64,000 nucleotides of DNA, from assembly GCA_017427065.1 (NCBI GenBank), contig JAFRTL010000007.1, positions 62,001 to 126,000 on the forward strand, in the 5' to 3' direction. The DNA is from Bacteroidaceae bacterium (GTDB lineage Bacteria > Bacteroidota > Bacteroidia > Bacteroidales > Bacteroidaceae). Under the pieces are notes generated by a model. It made no database searches. It was given only the letters and a program-made list of their open reading frames with translations, and had not been told where the DNA came from. Both the position numbers and the translations under genes were made by a program. This document shows positions 34,304 to 43,425 of this stretch, piece after piece; the first letter of the stretch is position 1, and the number at the start of each line of letters is the position of its first letter.

Positions 34304-34845
34304 AACAGAAACTCTTCAGTTTTATCTATTTCAAGCTCTTAGGTTGGAAAGAGGAAGTCTCTGCTCCCTTCCAGGATAAGTGTGTTATTTGCGTAGCTCC
34401 ACATACTTCCAATTGGGATCTTTTCATTGGCAAACTCTACTGGGGAGCCAAGGGCAGACAAGCCTGTTTCATGATGAAGAAGGATTGGTTTTTCTTCCCA
34501 TTAGGCACTATCTTCCGTGCTATGGGAGGAATACCTGTGGATCGTGGCCGAAAAACTTCCTTAGTAGAACAGATGACTGAACGGTTCAAGCAAACCGACA
34601 AGTTTAATCTTTGCATCACACCTGAAGGTACACGCAAGCCCAACCCCGACTGGAAAAAAGGATTTTATTATATTGCCTTGAAAGCCGGAGTGCCTATCCA
34701 ACTTATCGGCATTGACTATGGGCGTAAGACCATCAGCTATACACGTTGTTTCACACCCACAGGAGATTTCGAGAAAGATATTGCAGAGATAAAATCATAC
34801 TTTAAAGACTTCAAGGGGAAAAATCCTGATAACTTCGCATATTAA
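34300..34845 (+). CDS. 1-acyl-sn-glycerol-3-phosphate acyltransferase-like protein (PlsC family)
   Basis: A 181-residue membrane-associated acyltransferase. Motif I is APHTSNWDLF (residues 31-40, catalytic His33-x4-Asp38 in the His-Thr-Ser-Asn-Trp-Asp form of short PlsC-like proteins), GGIPVDRGRK is motif II and FNLCITPEGTRKP motif III. It transfers acyl groups in phospholipid or lipid A-type synthesis; the short form without transmembrane helices is common in Bacteroidetes, with unknown exact acceptor. Overlaps the preceding gene by 4 nt and precedes the NagB-LmbE gene by 4 nt. Confidence 0.88.
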   Translation: MKQKLFSFIYFKLLGWKEEVSAPFQDKCVICVAPHTSNWDLFIGKLYWGAKGRQACFMMKKDWFFFPLGTIFRAMGGIPVDRGRKTSLVEQMTERFKQTDKFNLCITPEGTRKPNPDWKKGFYYIALKAGVPIQLIGIDYGRKTISYTRCFTPTGDFEKDIAEIKSYFKDFKGKNPDNFAY

Positions 34846-34849
34846 GGTT

Positions 34850-36838
34850 ATGAGAACAAATCTGAGTTCACAGGTAACGCTCAACAAGGTATCAACACGT
34901 TACTACCGTCCAGAAAACGCTTTTGAGCTTTCTATGCTGACACGTTTCGAAAAAGTGCCTACTGATATTTTCGAGACAAATGAGGATGGCGCAAAATATA
35001 TCGCTGCAGAACTTGCCAAAATTATTCGCACAAAAAAGCAAGAAGGGAAATTCTGTACATTAGCACTCACAGGCGGAAGTTCTCCACGTGGAGTATACGC
35101 AGAACTGGTGCGTTTACATCAGGAAGAGGGACTGAGTTTCAGTCATGTGGTTGTGTTTAGCCTATATGAATACTACCCCCTCGCAGCAGATGCTGTCAAC
35201 AGTAATCTTAATGCTTTGAAAACCATGCTCCTCGACCATGTGGATATCGATCCTCGTAACATCTTCTGTCTTGATGGCAGTATCTCACAGGATGCCATCT
35301 TCGAACATTGTCGTCTTTATGAGCAACGCATTAATAGTTTTGGTGGTATAGATGTGGCTTTACTGGGTATCGGTAAGATGGGTAATATTGGCTTCAATGA
35401 ACCAGGCTCACGACCAAATTCCTCAACCCGCCTTATCCTGCTCGACAGTGCATCGCGTGAGGAAGCAGCCAAGACTTTTGGAAACAATGTGCCTGTTGGT
35501 TCCATTACTATGGGTATCTCTACCATTCTCTCTGCACGTAAGATCTTTCTGTTGGCATGGAGTGATGATAAGGCAGAAAAAATCCGTGCTTGTGTAGAAG
35601 GTCCTATTACAGACACTATCCCAGCCTCTTACTTACAAACGCATAATGACGCACATGTAGCCATAGACCTTTCAGCAGCCAGTTCATTGACTCGTATACG
35701 TCGTCCGTGGTTAGTCACATCCTGTGAATGGAACAGCAAACTTATCCGTTCTGCCATTGTATGGCTTTGCCTCCTTACAGGAAAGCCCATCCTAAAGCTT
35801 ACAAACAAAGATTACAACGAGAACGGACTGAGTGAGTTGTTAGCACTCTATGGCTCTGCCTACAATGTGAACATTCAGATATTCAATGACCTGCAGCATA
35901 CCATTACTGGATGGCCAGGAGGCAAGCCCAACGCCGACGATACTTACCGTCCTGAACGTGCGAAACCTTTCCCTAAGCGAGTTATCGTATTCTCTCCACA
36001 TCCAGATGACGATGTCATTTCGATGGGTGGAACCATCCGCCGTTTAGTACAACAGGGGCATGAAGTACATATCGCTTATGAAACTTCTGGGAACATTGCA
36101 GTTGGTGATGAAGAAGTTGTACGCTTCTTGCATTTCATCAATGGCTTCAACCAGTTGTTCAACGACAGTCAGGATGAAGTCATCAAGGATAAATATCAGG
36201 AAATACGTCAATACTTACGCGAAAAGAAAGATGGTGATATTGATACTAAGGATATCCGAATCATCAAAGGACTTATTCGTCGTGGTGAAGCAAGAACCGC
36301 CTGTACATATAACCAGATTCCTCTCAGCCGTGTTCATTTCCTTGATTTGCCTTTCTACGAAACTGGCCGCATTGAAAAAAATCCTATCAGTGAAACTGAT
36401 GTTGAAATGGTACGAAAACTGATTAAGGAAGTCAAGCCCCATCAGATATTCATTGCAGGCGACTTAGCCGATCCACACGGAACGCACAAGGTATGTACCG
36501 ATGCAGTAATGGCAGCCATCGACTTGGAAAAAGAGGCAAAAGCCGCATGGCTTAAGGATTGCCGAATTTGGATGTATCGAGGTGCTTGGGCTGAATGGGC
36601 GATTGAAGACATTGAGATGGCAGTACCTCTCAGTCCTGAGGAGCTCCGAGCCAAACGTAATTCCATCTTAAAACATCAGAGCCAGATGGAGAGTGCTCCG
36701 TTTATGGGAAACGACGAGCGACTGTTTTGGCAACGCAGTGAAGACCGCAACCGTGGCACTGCCAAGCTTTATGATGACTTAGGTTTGGCTTCCTACGAAG
36801 CTATTGAGGCTTTTGTTGAATACATACCAATAGATTGA
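34850..36838 (+). CDS. NagB-like / LmbE-like deacetylase fusion (glucosamine-6-P deaminase-like protein)
   Basis: A 662-residue cytoplasmic fusion. Residues 25-290 align with NagB (LTGGSSPRGVYAEL, FNEPGS), but three of the catalytic residues of E. coli NagB are changed: the position of Asp72 is Tyr106 (FSLYEYY instead of FNMDEYV), and the Asp141/His143 pair is Met177/Asn179 (GIGKMGNIGFNE instead of GxGxDGHIAFNE). Glu148 is kept as Glu184. Residues 375-650 form a PIG-L/LmbE domain with an intact zinc site, SPHPDDD (His384, Asp387) and DPHGTH (His543, His546). This suggests a sugar deacetylase with a sugar-phosphate-binding but non-deaminating N-domain. Such fusions are often annotated simply as nagB. 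Co-directional with the two genes before and the amidase gene after it. Confidence 0.9.
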   Translation: MRTNLSSQVTLNKVSTRYYRPENAFELSMLTRFEKVPTDIFETNEDGAKYIAAELAKIIRTKKQEGKFCTLALTGGSSPRGVYAELVRLHQEEGLSFSHVVVFSLYEYYPLAADAVNSNLNALKTMLLDHVDIDPRNIFCLDGSISQDAIFEHCRLYEQRINSFGGIDVALLGIGKMGNIGFNEPGSRPNSSTRLILLDSASREEAAKTFGNNVPVGSITMGISTILSARKIFLLAWSDDKAEKIRACVEGPITDTIPASYLQTHNDAHVAIDLSAASSLTRIRRPWLVTSCEWNSKLIRSAIVWLCLLTGKPILKLTNKDYNENGLSELLALYGSAYNVNIQIFNDLQHTITGWPGGKPNADDTYRPERAKPFPKRVIVFSPHPDDDVISMGGTIRRLVQQGHEVHIAYETSGNIAVGDEEVVRFLHFINGFNQLFNDSQDEVIKDKYQEIRQYLREKKDGDIDTKDIRIIKGLIRRGEARTACTYNQIPLSRVHFLDLPFYETGRIEKNPISETDVEMVRKLIKEVKPHQIFIAGDLADPHGTHKVCTDAVMAAIDLEKEAKAAWLKDCRIWMYRGAWAEWAIEDIEMAVPLSPEELRAKRNSILKHQSQMESAPFMGNDERLFWQRSEDRNRGTAKLYDDLGLASYEAIEAFVEYIPID

Positions 36839-36846
36839 AAACTAAG

Positions 36847-36860
36847 GATTGAGAATTGAA
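36847..36860. repeat. Short heptamer repeat in the NagB-like/amidase junction
   Basis: Two 7-nt units, GATTGAG and AATTGAA, in the 36-nt space between the two genes. Same unit family as the arrays at 18.2, 43.4, 48.2 and 49.4 kb. Confidence 0.6.
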
Positions 36861-36874
36861 CATAGGAAAGACTT

Positions 36875-39850
36875 ATGAAATCTATTCTAAAACATATACA
36901 AAGCATCTGGCAAATTGCAAGAGATAAATGTTCAATGCTCTATGTTCAATGTTCATTTTTATTTCTATTCTTCTGTAGTTCTTTGAACGCTCAGCAAATA
37001 ACCCTGCAAGACACATTGACGGCCAGACTAAACGACTATTTCAGCCGTTATGAAGCTGATGAAATAAAATTGGTTGGGGTAAAAACCGACAGTCTGGAAA
37101 TAGACTACGCCCAAAAGCAAATTTCTATTTATGCCAGCAGGTTAGGCACCCAGCCTCTACGTCAGCACAATGTGAAAGCCCTGTATGATAGCATTCTGCC
37201 ATTATTACCCGCACCATTCAGCACATTTAAAGCTAAAATTTATGCAGGTCCTTACCTTATTGACAGCCTGATACCTAACTATTATAATAGCAATCGTCTG
37301 AAAGACCGTCTTTTCACTGATTTAGAGTACCAAGGTAAACCCTGGGTCAAGAATATATCCAAGCCGTATGAAGTACATAAAGGTTTGACAAACAAACACC
37401 TCTCCATCGCACAGAGCCACGGGAAATACTGGGACAACAAGAAGGAATGGCGTTGGCAACGTCCTCGTCTTTTCACTACTACCGAAGACCTTTTCACACA
37501 GAGCATCGTACTGCCTTATCTTATTCCCATGCTCCAGAATGCTGGTGCTGTGGTTTTTACACCACGTGAACGTGACACTCAAACACAAGAAATTATTGTA
37601 GATAATGATGGCAATCTGGCTAATTCTGGCTACAACTCCTCTTATCAGGAAACTTCCACAGGACTTATCAAATGGAACCGCGCCTCTTTCCCTGGCTTTG
37701 CACAACGACAGCAAATCTATACAGCAGGACAGAACCCTTTCCAAAAAGGAACAGCACGCTATATAGAGACCAGCCATCGTGAAACGGCCACGGCGGAATG
37801 GATACCCGACATACATGAAGAAGGTGACTATGCCGTATATGTATCTTACCAGACCATGCCCACCAGCATTGACCACGCTCACTATGAAGTAATTCACAAT
37901 GGAGTAAGCACCGAGTTTGAGGTAAATCAGCAAATGGGAGGAGGCACTTGGGTATATCTCGGCACTTTCCACTTCGGTAAAGGAAAGAATGATGATAATA
38001 AGGTTGTGCTGAGCAACAAGAGTAATAGCGAAGGTGTAGTCACTGCCGATGCCGTACGCTTTGGAGGAGGTATGGGAAATATCAGTCGTGGTGGACAACT
38101 TAGTGGATTACCTCGTTACTTGGAAGGTTCTCGTTATTGGGGACAATGGGCAGGCATGCCAGACAGTATCTATACTGAGGATAAACGCAATAACGATTAC
38201 ACAGACGATATTAACTCCCGCTCTTGGATACAAAACTACCTCTCTGGAGGCTCGATCTTCAATCCTGAACAAGAAGGAATTCGGGTACCTATTGAACTTA
38301 GCTTAGCCGTACACAGCGATGCAGGCTTTAATCGTCAAGACACCATCATAGGCACTTTAGCTATTGCTACCTCTGAGTTTAATGATGGATTATTAGCTAG
38401 TGGCAAGTCACGCCTCGCTTCACGCGACTTGGCTGATATGCTTCAGACACAAATGGTGGCTGATCTTCGCAGCCGTATCACTCCATTGTGGAATCGTCGC
38501 TATATCTGGGATCGAAACTATAGCGAAACCCGTTTGCCACAAACCACCTCGGCCATCATCGAAACCATGTCGCACCAAAACTTTGGAGACCTCATTTATG
38601 GACACGACCCTAATGTGAAGTTCACCATTGCACGCGCACTTTATAAAGGTATCCTGCGTTTTCTAAATAATCAACATGGTCGTCATGATTTCGTGATACA
38701 GCCCTTGCCTGTTGACGACTTTGCTATTCGTCTCAGTGAAACAGACAATTCTTTGCTTCTTACTTGGAAAGGAGTGGAAGACCCGATTGAGCCAAATGCC
38801 TCCCCCAGTCGATACATCGTCTACACCCGCATTGGCGACAGTGCATTCGACAACGGAATCATTGTTGAAGAACCTCGCTTCACCATAAAGATTGAACCTG
38901 ACATGATCTATTCTTTCAAGGTAACTGCGCTGAACGATGGTGGAGAAAGTTTTCCTTCTGAGGTACTCTCAGCCATGAAATCAAGTCAGGAACAACATCG
39001 AGTGCTCATTATCAATGGGTTTAACCGTCTAAGTGGTCCTGCTCAAGTGAACACGGAGAACGAAGGTGGCTTTGATCTACACCAAGACCCAGGGGTAGCT
39101 TACCATTATAATATATCTTTGGGAGGCATTCAGCAGAACTTTGACCGCAAGGCACGTGGGGAAAACTGGGGAGTCAGCAACAGCGAATTGGAAGGTCATC
39201 GGTATGCAGGGAACTCCTTCGACTATCCCTATTTGCACGGTAAAGCTATCAAGTCTGCTGGGGTATATAGCTTCACTTCATGCAGTGCACGCGCCTTTGA
39301 AGACCAACTTATTGGTCCTGGAGGCTATGAGGTTATTGACCTTATCTTAGGACTGGAGAAAACTGATCCTACCACCTTCCCATTAAACGGTGTTCCCTAT
39401 AAGACAATCCGCGAAAAGATGCGTCAGATACTCACTGCTTACATGAATGGAGGAGGCAATTTACTGATAAGCGGAGCCTATATTGGCAGTGACATGCGAC
39501 AATCCGAAGAGCAGGAATTCACTCGTAACATGCTGAAGTACACCTATCCACTTTCAGTGCGTACAGAGGCACTTACCCATGAGATCAAAGGACTCGGACG
39601 CACTATCACCATTCCAGCTTGGCTCAATGAAGAACAATATCCAGTAGTCAGTTGCGATGTTATAGAAGCCGTAGAGCCAGCTTTCACAGCTATGACATAT
39701 ACCGCAACAAATTACTCTGCGGCAGTTGCTTATGGTGGTAGTGACTACCGAACCTTCTCCATGGGCTTTCCCTTTGAGAGTATCACAAAAGAAAGCGAAC
39801 GCGCTGCTATCATGGCTGGCATCTTGCAGTTCTTAACGGGAAGCAGATAA
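36875..39850 (+). CDS. Large secreted amidase-like protein with Fn3-like and golvesin C-terminal-type domains
   Basis: A 991-residue exported protein. An ATG at 36875 gives a 40-residue leader; an in-frame ATG at 36935 gives a normal signal peptide (MLYVQCSFLFLFFCSSLNA). Blocks near residue 470 (LSLAVHSDAGF) and residue 560 (SAIIETMSHQNFGD) resemble the zinc-ligand His and catalytic Glu of amidase_3 N-acetylmuramoyl-L-alanine amidases; residues 330-400 look like a golvesin/xanthan-lyase C-terminal beta-sandwich, and an Fn3-like unit follows around 620-700. Similar Bacteroidales proteins are labelled xanthan lyase, which seems unjustified. Role: probably cell-wall or glycan processing outside the cytoplasm. 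Confidence 0.8.
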   Translation: MKSILKHIQSIWQIARDKCSMLYVQCSFLFLFFCSSLNAQQITLQDTLTARLNDYFSRYEADEIKLVGVKTDSLEIDYAQKQISIYASRLGTQPLRQHNVKALYDSILPLLPAPFSTFKAKIYAGPYLIDSLIPNYYNSNRLKDRLFTDLEYQGKPWVKNISKPYEVHKGLTNKHLSIAQSHGKYWDNKKEWRWQRPRLFTTTEDLFTQSIVLPYLIPMLQNAGAVVFTPRERDTQTQEIIVDNDGNLANSGYNSSYQETSTGLIKWNRASFPGFAQRQQIYTAGQNPFQKGTARYIETSHRETATAEWIPDIHEEGDYAVYVSYQTMPTSIDHAHYEVIHNGVSTEFEVNQQMGGGTWVYLGTFHFGKGKNDDNKVVLSNKSNSEGVVTADAVRFGGGMGNISRGGQLSGLPRYLEGSRYWGQWAGMPDSIYTEDKRNNDYTDDINSRSWIQNYLSGGSIFNPEQEGIRVPIELSLAVHSDAGFNRQDTIIGTLAIATSEFNDGLLASGKSRLASRDLADMLQTQMVADLRSRITPLWNRRYIWDRNYSETRLPQTTSAIIETMSHQNFGDLIYGHDPNVKFTIARALYKGILRFLNNQHGRHDFVIQPLPVDDFAIRLSETDNSLLLTWKGVEDPIEPNASPSRYIVYTRIGDSAFDNGIIVEEPRFTIKIEPDMIYSFKVTALNDGGESFPSEVLSAMKSSQEQHRVLIINGFNRLSGPAQVNTENEGGFDLHQDPGVAYHYNISLGGIQQNFDRKARGENWGVSNSELEGHRYAGNSFDYPYLHGKAIKSAGVYSFTSCSARAFEDQLIGPGGYEVIDLILGLEKTDPTTFPLNGVPYKTIREKMRQILTAYMNGGGNLLISGAYIGSDMRQSEEQEFTRNMLKYTYPLSVRTEALTHEIKGLGRTITIPAWLNEEQYPVVSCDVIEAVEPAFTAMTYTATNYSAAVAYGGSDYRTFSMGFPFESITKESERAAIMAGILQFLTGSR
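36928..36955. repeat. Heptamer repeat inside the signal-peptide coding region
   Basis: Four units in exact 7-nt phase: ATGTTCA, ATGCTCT, ATGTTCA, ATGTTCA. It encodes part of the leader of the amidase-like protein and contains the in-frame ATG at 36935. A gain or loss of one unit would shift the frame for starts upstream of the array. Confidence 0.75.
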
Positions 39851-39960
39851 GAGTTATTTTCTTACATATAAGGACTAGATTAAGCCTTATTTTTCAATAA
39901 CTCGTTGGCAATCTGTCAGAATTATTGTATCTTCGCACCAAATTTCAAACCTACATATTA

Positions 39961-40824
39961 ATGATGAGTTCAATGAAGAAACTATTCGGCAATCGATATA
40001 TGCCAACTTACTGCTCCAAGGAAGCAGAGGCTAAGGCACAAGACTGTATGAAACGTGGCATGCACATGCCTAATCGCAAACTGCTGCGCACTCAGGAACA
40101 ACTCAATGGCATCCGCGAGAGTGCCAAGATAAATACGGCCCTGCTGGATTATATCTCAGAGAATATCCGTGAGGGCATGACCACTGCAGAGATCGATCAC
40201 ATGGTGTATGCCTTCACGACTGACCATGATGCCATCCCTGCCCCATTCCTTTTCGAAGGCTATCCTAAGAGCGTGTGCGTCAGCATCAACGATGTGGTGT
40301 GCCACGGCATCCCCAGCACGAAGGAGGTGCTGAAGAGCGGAGATATCGTCAATGTGGACGTATCGACCATCTACAAAGGCTATTTCAGCGACGCTTCTCG
40401 CATGTATATGATTGGCGAGGTGAGCCCTGAGATGCAGAAACTGGTACAGGTGACGCGTGAGTGTCGTGATATGGGCGTAGAGGCTGCACAACCTTGGGCA
40501 CGCCTTGGCGACATTGGTGCTGTGATTCAGCAGCATGCAGAAGAAAACGGTTATAGTGTAGTGCGCGACTTATGTGGCCATGGTTGTGGCGTTCGTTTCC
40601 ACGAGGAGCCTAACGTGAATCACTATGGCAAAGCAGGCACAGGCATGGTGCTGGTACCTGGCATGACATTCACCATAGAGCCCATGATCAACATGGGAAC
40701 CTATCGAGTATTCATCGATGAGGATGATGGTTGGACAGTATGCACAGACGACGGACAGCCTTCTGCCCAGTGGGAAAGTCAGATCCTGATTACTGAAACA
40801 GGCAATGAGATCCTGAGCCAGTAA
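39961..40824 (+). CDS. map: Methionine aminopeptidase, type I
   Basis: Removes the initiator Met in the cytoplasm. The catalytic domain has the five metal-ligand blocks: VNVDVSTIYKGYFSDASR (two Asp), CGHGCGVRFHEEP (His), TIEPM (Glu) and WESQILIT (Glu), plus VCHGIP with the substrate-binding His. Before it is an extension of about 40 residues (KKLFGNRYMPTYCSKEAEAKA) with a single Cys, longer than E. coli MetAP and short of a full zinc-finger domain. Start: ATG at 39961; a TTG-initiated longer version lacks support. The def product at 9.3 kb acts just before it on nascent chains. lepA follows 33 nt later. Confidence 0.95.
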   Translation: MMSSMKKLFGNRYMPTYCSKEAEAKAQDCMKRGMHMPNRKLLRTQEQLNGIRESAKINTALLDYISENIREGMTTAEIDHMVYAFTTDHDAIPAPFLFEGYPKSVCVSINDVVCHGIPSTKEVLKSGDIVNVDVSTIYKGYFSDASRMYMIGEVSPEMQKLVQVTRECRDMGVEAAQPWARLGDIGAVIQQHAEENGYSVVRDLCGHGCGVRFHEEPNVNHYGKAGTGMVLVPGMTFTIEPMINMGTYRVFIDEDDGWTVCTDDGQPSAQWESQILITETGNEILSQ

Positions 40825-40857
40825 AAACTATTCACAATACATAATTCATCATTATCA

Positions 40858-42639
40858 ATGAAGCACATACGTAATTTCTGCATCATCGCACATATAGACC
40901 ATGGTAAGTCTACCTTGGCCGATCGACTGTTGGAATACACCAACACCATCCAAATCACCGAAGGGCAGATGCTCGACGATATGGACTTGGAGAAAGAGCG
41001 AGGCATCACCATCAAGAGCCATGCCATCCAGATGGAGTACGAGAAAGATGGGCAGAAATACGTGCTGAATCTCATTGATACTCCAGGACATGTCGATTTC
41101 TCTTACGAGGTATCTCGCTCCATCGCTGCCTGCGAAGGGGCACTACTAGTGGTGGATGCCAGTCAAGGCGTACAGGCGCAGACCATTTCCAACCTCTACA
41201 TGGCGTTGGAGCACGACCTTGAAATCATTCCCGTCATCAATAAGTGCGACATGCCAAGTGCCATGCCCGATGAGGTGGAAGATGAAATCGTAGAACTTAT
41301 TGGCTGTGAGCGCAGCAGCATCATTCGTGCCTCTGCACGCACAGGCATGGGCGTCAAGGAAATCCTCGATGCTATCGTAGAGCGCGTGCCTCATCCAAAG
41401 GGTGACGAGGATGCGCCTCTGCAGGCCTTGATCTTCGACTCTGTGTTCAACTCTTTCCGTGGCATCATTGCCTACTATAAGATCGTGAATGGCGTGATGC
41501 GCAAGGGCGACCATGTGAAGTTCTTCAACACAGGCATGGAGTATGACGCTGATGAGATAGGTGTGCTGAAGATGGACATGATACCCAGACAGGAGATGCG
41601 CACTGGCGATGTAGGATACATCATCTCTGGCATCAAGACTTCTTCAGAAGTACGTGTGGGTGATACCATCACGCATGTGTCGCGCCCATGTTCCGAGGCC
41701 ATCGAAGGTTTTGAGGAAGTGAAGCCTATGGTCTTCGCGGGTGTCTATCCCATCGATCCTACAGAATACGAGAACCTGCGTGCCTCATTGGAGAAGCTGC
41801 AACTGAATGATGCGTCTCTGACGTTCACCCCAGAGTCGTCTGTGGCCTTGGGCTTCGGCTTCCGCTGCGGATTCTTGGGACTGCTGCACATGGAGATCAT
41901 TCAGGAGCGTCTGGATCGTGAGTTCGACATGGATGTGATTACGACCGTTCCTAATGTGTTCTACCATATCTACGACAAGCATGGCAACATGACTGAAGTG
42001 CATAACCCTAGCGCCATGCCCGATCCTACAGCCATCGATTACATCGAGGAGCCTTATATCCGCGCCAGCATCATCACGCAGACCGATTATATCGGCCCTA
42101 TCATGACGCTGTGTCTTGGAAAGCGCGGAGAGTTGGTGAAGCAGGAGTATGTGTCTGGCAATCGTGTGGAGATCTACTACGACATTCCTTTAGGAGAGAT
42201 CGTCATCGATTTCTACGACAAGCTGAAGAGCATCTCCAAAGGCTATGCCTCATTCGACTATCACATGAATGGTTTCCGTCGCTCCAAGCTCATCAAGCTC
42301 GATATCCTATTGAATGGCGAGCCTGTGGATGCGCTTTCTACACTGACGCATGAGAGCAATGCCTACGATCTTGGTCGCCGTATGTGTGAGAAACTGAAGG
42401 AGTTGATACCACGCCAGCAGTTCGACATCGCCATCCAGGCTGCCATTGGTGCCAAGATCATCGCCCGCGAAACCGTGAAGCAGGTACGCAAGGACGTAAC
42501 TGCCAAGTGCTATGGTGGTGACGTGAGCCGTAAACGCAAGCTCCTTGAGAAGCAGAAGCGAGGCAAGAAGCGCATGAAGCAGATTGGCAACGTAGAGGTG
42601 CCACAAAAAGCTTTCCTCGCTGTGCTGAAGCTTGACTAA
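40858..42639 (+). CDS. lepA: Elongation factor 4 (LepA)
   Basis: Ribosomal back-translocase/assembly GTPase, 593 residues, the family's normal length. The GTPase domain has [14 protein letters not shown] (P-loop), [12 protein letters not shown] (switch I), DTPGHVDF (G3) and NKCDMPSA (G4); later [31 protein letters not shown] and the LepA-specific C-terminal domain with SYRKSKLIK-type [15 protein letters not shown] and [13 protein letters not shown]. Probably co-transcribed with map. Converges on trkA with a 54-nt gap. Confidence 0.98.
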   Translation: MKHIRNFCIIAHIDHGKSTLADRLLEYTNTIQITEGQMLDDMDLEKERGITIKSHAIQMEYEKDGQKYVLNLIDTPGHVDFSYEVSRSIAACEGALLVVDASQGVQAQTISNLYMALEHDLEIIPVINKCDMPSAMPDEVEDEIVELIGCERSSIIRASARTGMGVKEILDAIVERVPHPKGDEDAPLQALIFDSVFNSFRGIIAYYKIVNGVMRKGDHVKFFNTGMEYDADEIGVLKMDMIPRQEMRTGDVGYIISGIKTSSEVRVGDTITHVSRPCSEAIEGFEEVKPMVFAGVYPIDPTEYENLRASLEKLQLNDASLTFTPESSVALGFGFRCGFLGLLHMEIIQERLDREFDMDVITTVPNVFYHIYDKHGNMTEVHNPSAMPDPTAIDYIEEPYIRASIITQTDYIGPIMTLCLGKRGELVKQEYVSGNRVEIYYDIPLGEIVIDFYDKLKSISKGYASFDYHMNGFRRSKLIKLDILLNGEPVDALSTLTHESNAYDLGRRMCEKLKELIPRQQFDIAIQAAIGAKIIARETVKQVRKDVTAKCYGGDVSRKRKLLEKQKRGKKRMKQIGNVEVPQKAFLAVLKLD

Positions 42640-42693
42640 GCATTACATTTTTGGGGTGTAAATTGTAAAGGCTGTAAATATGGCGGTTGAAAC

Positions 42694-43380
42694 TTACATC
42701 GCCCGCCAGAATTTCTGGAAGTCAGAGTAGCGACCATAGATCACCAGCTCATCACCTTCCATCAGTCGGTCTTCTTCTGGGAGCTGATTCACCACCTCCT
42801 TCTCAGTAAAGGAGATGCCAAGGCTGTTGACCAAAGTCTTTCCACGCTTCAAAGCGATGAGTTTAAGGCCGAACTGATCGTTGAGCTTAAGATCGTTCAC
42901 GAAGTAGCCATAAAGATTCTCTGGCACCTTGAACTTCATCACATAGTAATGCTCATCGATAGGGAAGGCTTCCAGATCTAAACCGAACTCAAAGTAGCGC
43001 ACCATATCCTTAGCGGCATCTTCTTCAGGAGAGAGGATGCCCTCAATGTCGAATGCCTGAAGGATGGAGCGATGCACTTCATCGTTGGCTCGGGCAAAGA
43101 TATGCTCCACATGCAACTTCTTCAGCAGTGCCGTGACGCGTACAGAAGCTGCAAAGCTCTTGCCCATGGCCACTACCACGGCATCCATCTTCTGCAATGG
43201 AAGTACGGTCAGAGACTCTTCTTCTGTGGCATCCAGGCAGAAAGCGGCTGCCACCTTATCCTTTATAGACTCTATATGACTCTGCTTATTGTCCACCACT
43301 ATCACTTCATTGCCCAATGCCGATAATTCTATCGCCAATGAATAACCATAATTTCCCAGTCCGATCACCAAATACTTCAT
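42694..43380 (-). CDS. trkA: Trk/Ktr potassium uptake regulatory subunit (RCK domain protein)
   Basis: A 228-residue cytoplasmic regulator with an RCK_N Rossmann domain (VIGLGNYGYSLAIELSALGNEVIVVD, residues 4-29) and a C-terminal TrkA_C domain (FPIDEHYYVMKFKVPENLYG onward). This single-RCK size matches KtrA-type subunits that form an octameric gating ring on a TrkH/KtrB channel. Second gene after trkH on the same strand, separated by 43 nt containing a heptamer repeat. Confidence 0.94.
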   Translation of the reverse strand: MKYLVIGLGNYGYSLAIELSALGNEVIVVDNKQSHIESIKDKVAAAFCLDATEEESLTVLPLQKMDAVVVAMGKSFAASVRVTALLKKLHVEHIFARANDEVHRSILQAFDIEGILSPEEDAAKDMVRYFEFGLDLEAFPIDEHYYVMKFKVPENLYGYFVNDLKLNDQFGLKLIALKRGKTLVNSLGISFTEKEVVNQLPEEDRLMEGDELVIYGRYSDFQKFWRAM

Positions 43381-43397
43381 AGCCTATCTATTTTTAT

Positions 43398-43425
43398 AAT
43401 TGTCAATTGTCAATTGTGAATTTTT
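43398..43425. repeat. Heptamer repeat at the trkH/trkA junction
   Basis: AATTGTC, AATTGTC, AATTGTG, AATTTTT in exact 7-nt phase, ending at the trkH stop codon. The junction is between co-directional genes. Confidence 0.72.

Noticed and set aside
37322..38098. A 258-codon minus-strand frame inside the amidase-like gene, with hydrophobic stretches.
   Set aside because: Antisense to a long well-supported gene; the hydrophobic runs are the reverse reading of acidic and Asn-rich codons.
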